Origin: Microglena sp. YARC | Lineage: Eukaryota; Chlorophyta; Chlorophyceae; Chlamydomonadales; Chlamydomonadaceae | DNA: 64,000 nucleotides | NCBI GenBank assembly: GCA_022414725.1 | Contig: CM039462.1 | Coordinates: 176,476,679-176,540,678 of the forward strand | Reading direction: 5' to 3' | Part shown: positions 24,388-33,900 of the stretch, piece after piece | How positions within the stretch are numbered: the stretch's first letter is position 1 | Layout of the letters: each line of letters starts with the position of its first letter | Program-made: the position numbers and the translations under genes | Notes under the pieces: model-generated | Seen by the model: only the letters and a program-made list of their open reading frames with translations | Databases searched by the model: none | Told to the model about the DNA's origin: nothing

Positions 24388-27300
24388 TTTATATATATAT
24401 ATATATATGTGTTATAACAAGGATACTAATCGTTACATTGTTCTATAAATCACATACAGTTCCCAGTCTAGTCACCCCCAAGCACCTCATCATGGGTAGC
24501 ATCATCATATTTGGGCATGCGTTATACCAGCTTGTAGCCTCTTTAGCGATTTACAATGGTCTAGTGGTAGACCAGATCGCTAAAGAAGGAAGAGTCGGGG
24601 GTTTGACTCCCCCTTCGGTCGCTCTTGGCGTTGCAGGTCGTCGTCAACCGCGATGGTAGCTTGTCCAGTTGAGGTAGGAGACCGCTCCCCACCCGCGTAC
24701 GACAGGCTCCCTTAGCACCACGCCCCACTAGGCATTATACCAGCTTGCATTATACCAGCTTGCATTATACCAGCTTGCATTATACCAGCTTGCATTATAC
24801 CAGCTTGCATTATACCAGCTTGTCGGTGACAACCTGTAAACCCCGCTCTAGCAGTACCTGTAGCTGGTGCATACCAATTAAGCAGGTTACATCTCAGTAG
24901 TTTTTAAACATCGTACTAGCACCTAGAAGTGCCATGCAATATCGGTAATAGGGTTTTCAATACCAGCTTGAGGTTGACAACATACAAACCCCGCTCTAGC
25001 AGTACCTGTAGCTGGTGCATGGTGATCATGGCCTGGGATGCAAAGGAGGCGCGCACTTTCAAGGCCAGCTGGTGGATCAGGTTCTCTGGGGGGTTGTAGC
25101 GCATTGCGTTGGTGAAGACAAGCAGGACGTGATGGTAGACCTGTTGACAGGGAGGAGTTGGCACAGTTAGTTTACTGGATGCTTCTTGTCTGTCTGTCTG
25201 CATGTCTGCATGTCTGTGGTTTGTGTATTAGAGTGTGTGTGATTGTGCATGTCTGTTTGTCCATCCCTTGTCTGTCTCTAAGTATGCAAGTATGTACACA
25301 ATATGTGCTCTGCACCGCAATACAAACTAACACTGACATAATTTGAATCATGTGGTCGCAAACACCTCCTCATGCTCAGCAGAAGACAAACCTGAGAGAA
25401 GTGGGAGTATGCCCCACTATCAAGGCCAGTGACAATCGCATTCAAGTCCACAGGCTCCTTGACGATGGTGAAGTAATCAGGGATGCCCAGCTGCAAGAAG
25501 GGAGGGAAATAAAGTAATACTGATACAATTTGGATCCCTAGATTCAAGAAGAGAGGGCAATAACAACACAAGTTGGTCATCAAATAAACAAATAAATCAA
25601 AAATAATACAATTCGGATTCCCAGCTGCAAGAAGGCAGCCAATAATCATAAATTATCATAAATTATCATAAATTATCATAAATAATCATGAATAATCATG
25701 AATAATCATCAGAATCATCAATAATCATAAACAATCATAAATAATCATAAGCAATCATAAACAATCATAAATAATCATAAATAATCATAAATAATCATAA
25801 ACAATCATAAATAATCATAAACAATCATAAATAATCATAAATAATCATAAACAATCATAAATAAACATAAATAATCATTAATAATCATAAATAATCACGT
25901 TGCATAATCAAACAAGAGGATTCTTATATTGGGGGTTCCGAGCTGCAAGAAGGATTGTTGACATGGTATGTCAGCTTTTAGGCTGCTCACCCACTGAATG
26001 ACCCGTCCTTGGCAGTAACAACAGCATTCAAAGCATTCTTATTCTCTTTCTCTAAAGTCCATTCTTTTCATATAATCAAATTCCCCACTGAGCAACTCAC
26101 CGCAACTGGGTCTACTGGACCCAGGAAAGGCCATGCGTGTTGATGACTGAGTAGCTTGCGCACGACTTGAGAACACACTTTCATCCATGGTGGCCTCCTG
26201 CCGTGTGTTTAAGTGGTGGGGTGGGGTCAGTTGAGTGGTTGATTCCTTTGTTATTTTCCATGGTCTATTTGACCCAGGAGCGTCCATGCTTGTCGATGGC
26301 TCAGGAGCTAGCACACAAATAATCCGAAGTAAATCTTAATATCTCCCAGATCGCTGATAACATAAAAAAAATTGAAGCGAACGTGTTTATTTGAAACCGG
26401 AAACTTGATACTGGGATTTCAAATACAGGACTTGTGTAGACCGGTATTTACATACCGGAAAGTTATCCCCGTTCGGAGTAGAGCGATTTCGATTCGGACG
26501 GAAGCATGTGCAGGGTCCTATTAGGTAACTGGTTCGAACCCCATCGAGGTCACCTGGGCCCACCCGGAGGGTCGTCGACCGGCATGGTAACTGGGCTCTA
26601 GGTGTGATGTAAGCCCGTCCATCGCATACTTACAAGCCGGTTCCCTTGATACCACGCCCTTAGAAGTGTCATAGTAACATATCTTGGAAAGTTGAGATTT
26701 ATTTCTTTTTATTTATACCGGAGAGTTTTACCGGAACTTGTTTATTTGAGTCAGGCATGGGCTGTATAACCTAATGGGCTTGATAACCTGGTGGACTGCT
26801 TGTCTTTTCAGCTACCAGCACCACCTTCTAGGCAGCTTCCTGAGTCCCTGAGACTGCTATTGGGCCAAATCTGCTGATCATATCAACTTCCAGGTGCACT
26901 AGGTTGCTTTGGATGTAGAGTAAGTCAGGGGAGCTGCCTAGAAGCTGCTGATCGTAGCTGAAAAGAAAAACAGTGACCTGGTGCCCAACAGCTCGCAAGT
27001 ATACAACAGAGGACCTAAGTAGAATAAGGACACAGTACGCCATCTTACCTGCCACGACCTGGGGTAAAGGTGTCCTTGTCAGTAGGGATGTGCTGATCTG
27101 CTTTCTCAGCCTCTTCTGCTTCATCAGGCTGATCTGGGGTGCAGTTGAGGTCTGCTACATTAGGATGGGGCTGGCTGCTGCCTAGATTTCCAGGCTCTCC
27201 TTGATCTATGGGTAAGGCGTGGGCCCTAGTTACTGCGGCAAGCTCCGTGTTGCCAGGGAGCATATTCCCTGCAGGGTGTGCTTGAACAGAGCCAACCCTG

Positions 27301-27918
27301 GGGCCAGCAACAGCGCCAGCATGTCTGGCTCTGAAGCCCATCTCAGCTTCGGCCATGTCCACGTCCTGTATGGGTGTAAGTGCGCAAGGTGGAAGGGAAC
27401 TACTAAACAGCTACGTACACGCACACACACCTGCTGGTCATGGTGATGGTGATGCTTATGTCAAAGATGATATAATTGCCTCACAGCCACAGTTGGGATG
27501 ATGGAAGTAAAATTGTAGTACCCGCTCTATATAAAGACGCGCTGACATGCTTGTGTGTATGTGTGTGTGTGAGAGTGTGTGTGTGTAATGCTATTAACCA
27601 ACTCTGTCTCAGCTCCAAGACAGATCTTAGCAACATTTAAACTGAGACAGAAGGACAATACAAACCTGAACAGCCATATTTAAATATGTGCAAGAGAATA
27701 TGTACAACAACTTTGAAAGGAGATTTGTTTTCACAGGAGTTCTGCCTATAATTTACTAAAAATGACGCAAAACTAAGAACAGCCGTATTTGCAAGGAAAT
27801 CAAAAGCACCTACCTCTCCCCTTGTTCCCTGGAGGGCGCTATCATCCTCTTCACACTCTGGCATGAACGCCTCTGCTGCTCCCATGCGAGAAGAACGCTG
27901 TAGGTTGCCCCTGAATCG

Positions 27919-27977
<59 letters not shown>

Positions 27978-30900
27978 GGAAGTGGTGGTAGTGATGATGA
28001 TGCTGTCGATATGCCTCTCCCACCCAGGAAAGCTGTCTGGAAGCTGATAAACCTAGTAATGAAGTACAATCAATGCGAGGGATAATACAAAACATCAGGG
28101 ATACGAGGAAACACTGTGACAAGCCTGTTGGTCATATTTGAGTTATGGCATAGATTTGTTGTTGCTACAGTTCAGGGGTAGGCCAAAAAGACATAAGGGA
28201 CTTGCCCAACCGTTACAAGAGGGGCTAAAACGGAAAATGACTGATGAACTGAACCCCAAACAATTGTCTTACCAACGGGGTCCCTGAGTTTGGGCTACAC
28301 TGATAATTATACACATAATAATGGCAATACTGACCTGCTGCTGCCATGGATTCTGAGCTGGCTCCCACTTGGCCCTGGACATACGGCGCTGGGCTGGGAT
28401 GGTCCGGGAGGGCACAGGCTTGTGCCTTGTTTCCTGTCGAGGGTTTTAACAGCCTGAAAGGGCATGACACATTTTGAAAACATTCACGAACAAATCGACG
28501 GCTCGACCTAATACAGAAAATCGACGGCTCGACCTAATACAGAAAATCGACGGCTCGACCTAATACAGAAAATCGACGGCTCGACCTAATACAGAAAATC
28601 GACGGCTCGACCTAATACAGAAAATCGACGGCTCGACCTAATACAGAAAATCGACGGCTCGACCTAATACAGAAAATCGACGGCTCGACCTAATACAGAA
28701 AATCGACGGCTCGACCTAATACAGAAAATCGACGGCTCGACCTAATACAGAAAATCGACGGCTCGACCTAATACAGAAAATCGACGGCTCGACCTAATAC
28801 AGAAAATCGACGGCTCGACCTAATACAGAAAATCGACGGCTCGACCTAATACAGAAAATCGACGGCTCGACCTAATACAGAAAATCGACGGCTCGACCTA
28901 ATACAGAAAATCGACGGCTCGACCTAATACAGAAAATCGACGGCTCGACCTAATACAGAAAATCGACGGCTAGACCTAATACAGAAAATCGACGGCTAGA
29001 CCTAATACAGAAAATCGACGGCTCGACCTAATACAGAAAATCGACGGCTCGACCTAATACAGAAAATCGACGGCTAGACCTAATACAGAAAATCGACGGC
29101 TCGACCTAATACAGAAAATCGACGGCTAGACCTAATACAGAAAATCGACGGCTAGACCTAATACAGAAAATCGACGGCTATACCTAATACAGAAAATAAG
29201 TAAGTCAGGAAAGAAAGGAGGTGACTTATATACAGCAAGCAAGCAAAAATGCTGACAATTATTGTGGGCGGCTATTGGACCTTGCCAGAAAGCAGCCAGC
29301 CAACAAGCCGATGGAATACGTGATAGCCCATAGATGTAAACCAAAACGATAAGGCGTATTATCTTATCCTCATGTTAGATGAGATACGGCAGATGTTTCC
29401 TGATAACAACATAAGCGGGAAAATAAATACCTTGCTACCAGGAACTTGTGTACAATATATTGTAGACTTTCCTTCCACACACTCGTATACACAATTAATA
29501 TTCATATGTAGGAAATATCGGAGCCAGTCTAACATACCTGAAAAGCCTGGTTGCCAGATTTTACTTGCGAGCTTCCCTGCTGATGCTGCTGATCTTGGAG
29601 GACAAGGGTCTGGATCTGATCCTTGTCAGTAGTGCCAAACAGCTTCATCAACAGCTTATTGTCGATTAGCGATTATTCTGATTGGGCCTTTCTGTCTAGG
29701 AAGTTAAGCTCAGATTCCGGCCTCCTGGTCAGATTAAAAATGACTTGCAGATTAAAAAATACTAGTATGCTTGAAGTTCACACTAAATTCAGGTAAATAT
29801 TCCCAGGTTTGGAGCTTCCAAGATTTGTAGCAATGGATTCACAAGGTGACGTTTCTCATTGTAGTTGGTGGTTTGGGAGCGCTTTGCATTTATTTCTTCT
29901 CTACAATCACCCATGCATACAACACATAGGTATTCATCTGCTATCTAAAAATGTTCCCTATTGGTTGCTTGAGGTCGGTTGGGCAAGTCACTTTAGACCA
30001 GTATGCTAACCCTACACCGCGGCATACATACAATATGTGGCACTGATTCAGATCATACACTGGGGAATAAGTAAGTGCATCATAGTTTTGCCGGTATTAC
30101 AAGGACAACAATTCATATACATGGGTGTCACAATACAGGGGGATCTAGATAGGCTTCATGGATTTGCACAATTTCTGATAAGCATAATAATGCATGTTCA
30201 GATTATGTTATTGGGTAGGTGGATCCAAGCTTGATCCATACTTATCATAATGCATTAGATGATGTTGACTATTTCAATTGCACCACCGACCATCCACGTA
30301 TCTACGTAGGAACTTCCAGTTAATTTATAAATGGTTCCAAAACTTGATGGAAGTCAGATCCACTCAGCCATGAGTCCACAATTTTGGGTCAAAAGTATAG
30401 AATATACAATTTTAGAGCACCACAATTTGACTTGCGTGATTCTTTCAGCCACAGCATAAGGTTTGGCTGCCAGGCCTGAGCTACGCAACCATATATTGAG
30501 GTGTCCAGACAAATTCTGCATCAATAACTCAGGTTTATTTGGTTGGCCTGAATTCAGCATTTATATTTGCAGCAGACTCTGTATTAATTTATGAAAGCAA
30601 CCTACCCACAGGCGATGGCCGCTCTGTCAAATGACAACGCAGCCTCGCTTTCTTCTCTGGAATCTGAAAGGTATACATGACCATGCACTAAACGTATCGC
30701 TGCTGTCCACTTGTTTGACTTTCGAATGTATGAAACTCCTCTGAAAGTATAATTTGAAGTGACATGACATGATGTGATGTGGTGCAGTGCAGTGAAGTGC
30801 GGTGTGTGTGGTGTCTGGAGTTTGTGGCGACTGCGTTGTGTATGTGGTCTGTGTGGTGTGCGTGTGTGGTGTGTGGAGGTGTGTGCGGTGTGTGGTGTGT

Positions 30901-33900
30901 GGTGTGTGTAGGGAAGGTGTGTGTGTTGTGGTGTGTGGTGTGGGGTGCGGGTGCGGTGTAGTGAAGAGCTGTGTGTTTGGTGCCTGGTGTGTATGTATTA
31001 AGTGTGTTGTGTATGTGTTGTGTGTGTCGTGTTTGTGTGGTGTGTGGGATGTGTGTATGTTGTGTGAGTGTGGTGTGTGGAGGTTACGTGTCTGGTGTGT
31101 TTGTTGTGTGTGTAGTGTGGTGCATCTGGTGTGTGGTGCGTGATGTGTGTGCTGTGTGGAGCGTGGGGAGTGGTGTGTGGGGAGTGGAGAGTGGGGTGTG
31201 GGGTGCAGGGTGTGGGATACGGAGTGCGGAGTGCTGGGTGGGGCGTGGGGGGTGGGGAGCCATGTGTGTGGTGTGGGGGGCCGAGGGCGGGAGCATGTGT
31301 TTGGTGTGTGGCGTGTGGTGCGTGGTGAGGGGTGTGGGGTGCGGGATGCGAGTGTGGGGTGTGGGGTGTGGGGTGCAGGGTGCGGGCTGTGGGCTGTGGG
31401 GTGCGGGCTGTGGGGTGTAAGGTGTGGAGTGTGGGGTGCGGGCTGTGGGGTGTGGGGTGTGGGTGTGGGTGTAAGGTGTGAGGTGTGAGGTGAGGGGCGG
31501 AGTGTGGGGGGTGTATGGGTTTATGGTGTGTGTGGTGTGTGTGGGGTGGGGTTGGTGGTGGGGTGGGGTGGGTGGGGTGGGGTGGGGTGCAGGGTGCAGG
31601 GGTGTGGGGTGCAGAGGTTGTCAGGTTTTGGAGGTGGAATTTTGGTGGTTGTGGGGTGGGGTGGTGGGGGCATGTATGTGTGTGTGTGTTAACTTCTTTT
31701 ATGTGTGTGTGTGTGTGTGTTTGGGTGTGTGTGTGTGGGGGGTGGTGGTGGGGGGGGGGATGCAGGGCCTTATGAAGAGGGGGGAGAACGTATGTGTTCA
31801 GTGTTTGGATGGTATCCTCTGATTACTGATGCGGATAAATGGATGAACAGGCCAGCTAATGTGATTCCTGTTAGGATACAGGATTCGAAACGATGACAGC
31901 CATGTGATGTGTTGACTATGGTAAAATACCTGTATGCACTTGTAGCTTTAGACTTGCCCAAGGTCCTGAATTGTGCCATTACTTCTTCAAGTTCTATGCT
32001 GTCCAACTCATGTTCATCATCCTTGGATAAGCCAAAGTTCATTGCTGAATGGCGTCCCAACTTGTACAAAATCCTGCAAGCACAACGCAGATTCTTGTTA
32101 TTGAATGGTATGGGCATCAGCTCTTGCTCGCATGCATGAGTACTGAGTCAATATTGGTGGTGTCATTTGTGTTGCTGTATGCTGGTGGTGGGATGCTGGT
32201 GGGGCAGTGTTTTTGCATCAGATTGCTTGAGAGGGAGGGGGAAGGGTGGGTGGGGTGGATGGGGTGGGTGGGTGGGTGGGTGGGTGGGTGGGTGGGGTGG
32301 GGGTGGGGGGGGGGGGGTAGCAAGCATGCATTTACAGAAAACATTCCAGGTGTGTCTCTATGTAAAGAGAGTGGTTTAAATGTATTGTATCTCATTCTAT
32401 GGATTTGGTGTGTGTTGTTGCATACACATGCATGGGATGTTTAAAACATTGACGTGTGAGTTGGTGTGTGTGAGAGGAAGTCAGTGGGTGTTTGTCTGTG
32501 GATGGGCGAGAATGGCAAGTACTCCCAGTGACACACACAGACTGGAGCAGTATACCTAATGCACTCGTGACATCCAAATACTGGGCGGGTGTATATGGTT
32601 GACAATCGCAAGGCAATATGTAATACTGTCTTTATAACTTTGATGAGACAGTCTGGTATGCTTTATAACTTTGATGAGACAATCTGGTATGCTTTATAAC
32701 TTTGATGAGACAGTCTGGTATGCTTTCTTTCTATGGAACCACGGGGAAGTTGACCGAGGCCACGTCAAGATAAAATATGATCATGGATCATATAATCCCT
32801 GAAAGGAAAAATTATCTATCCCAAAACAAAAAAATGCGAAGAAACGATATGAAGTACAATGATATGTACATACTTCCATGAACAAAATGAAACAAACGTG
32901 ATTGAGCACTGTCAGCATGAGTGAGTATTATCCGCATCCTCAGCACTTTCGAACCTTCAAATATAATATGACTCAAAACAGGAGGTGTCCAGGCCTCCAA
33001 ATTTTCACTTCTCCCGATCGATTTTTTTTTATAATGGGGCTGTAATCGCATGTACCATTGCGATGTTATGAGACATTTTTCAGGTCATTCTGAGCACCTC
33101 ATTTAGGGGGGGGGGGGGGTCAGCCCTCCTCAGGTTTTTTTATAACTGTTTACTCAGACACCCAAATTACATTCTGATACCACCCTTGAGTAGGCCTTGG
33201 TAAGGGCAGTCCATTGGCACCACTTTGGACCTCGTGCAATAAGTATATACCCCTTGGGTGGGTGAGTGCAATAAGTATATACCTATTGGGTGGGTGGGTG
33301 AATGGGGTCAGCCTTCCTCAGTTGTTTTCTAACTTTTGACTCAGACCTCCAAATGACATTTTGAGACCACCCATGAGTAGGCCTTGGCAAGAGCAGTCCA
33401 TTGGCACCACTTTGGACCTTATGCAATAAGTATCTACCCCTTGGGTGGGTGGGTGGGTGGGTTGTTGGGCGAATGGGGTTGAAAAACTGAATTTTGACTA
33501 TCAGACAATCCCTCTGTGGGAATTCCGAGGATGCCATTATGTGCGCCATACTGTAAAACCCCACTATCCATATCTAAGTTTTTCAAACAGGGGGTATTTC
33601 GATTTAAATTGGGGGGGGGGCTGGGTCAGCCCCCCTCAGCTTTTTCAGGGATAGGTGTCCCCCCTTTTTTTTATACTCCCGCTCAAAAGCATGAATAGTT
33701 GCTACAGGCAAAATATTGGTAATCGCTGGGATTTGGGAATTCTCCACGATTTGGACCAAAGACCAAAAACCAGGCATTTGGGGAAAGCCCTTTTCCCAAA
33801 TGTTTTCCCACTCTTTCTGACCCATACAGTACCTCCAATAAGTCTTAATTTGAGAGGTTGGGCAAGTCCCTCTCCATGTCTATTTGGATATCCATGGAAC

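Noticed and set aside
28494..29200. CRISPR array
   Set aside because: The 26-bp units are directly adjacent with no unique spacers, and the DNA is eukaryotic. It is a minisatellite.
29673..29675. Genome-wide reassignment of TAA and TAG to glutamine
   Set aside because: Only two candidate sites in possibly live exons were found. The PhyH frame ends at TAG, and other in-frame TAG codons lie in clearly decayed exon copies. Kept only as a test in the findings.
31084..31822. Cys/Val/Gly-rich and His/Pro-rich frames at 30.8-31.8 kb
   Set aside because: They come from the GT/GGGTGT-rich intron sequence and lack unique content.
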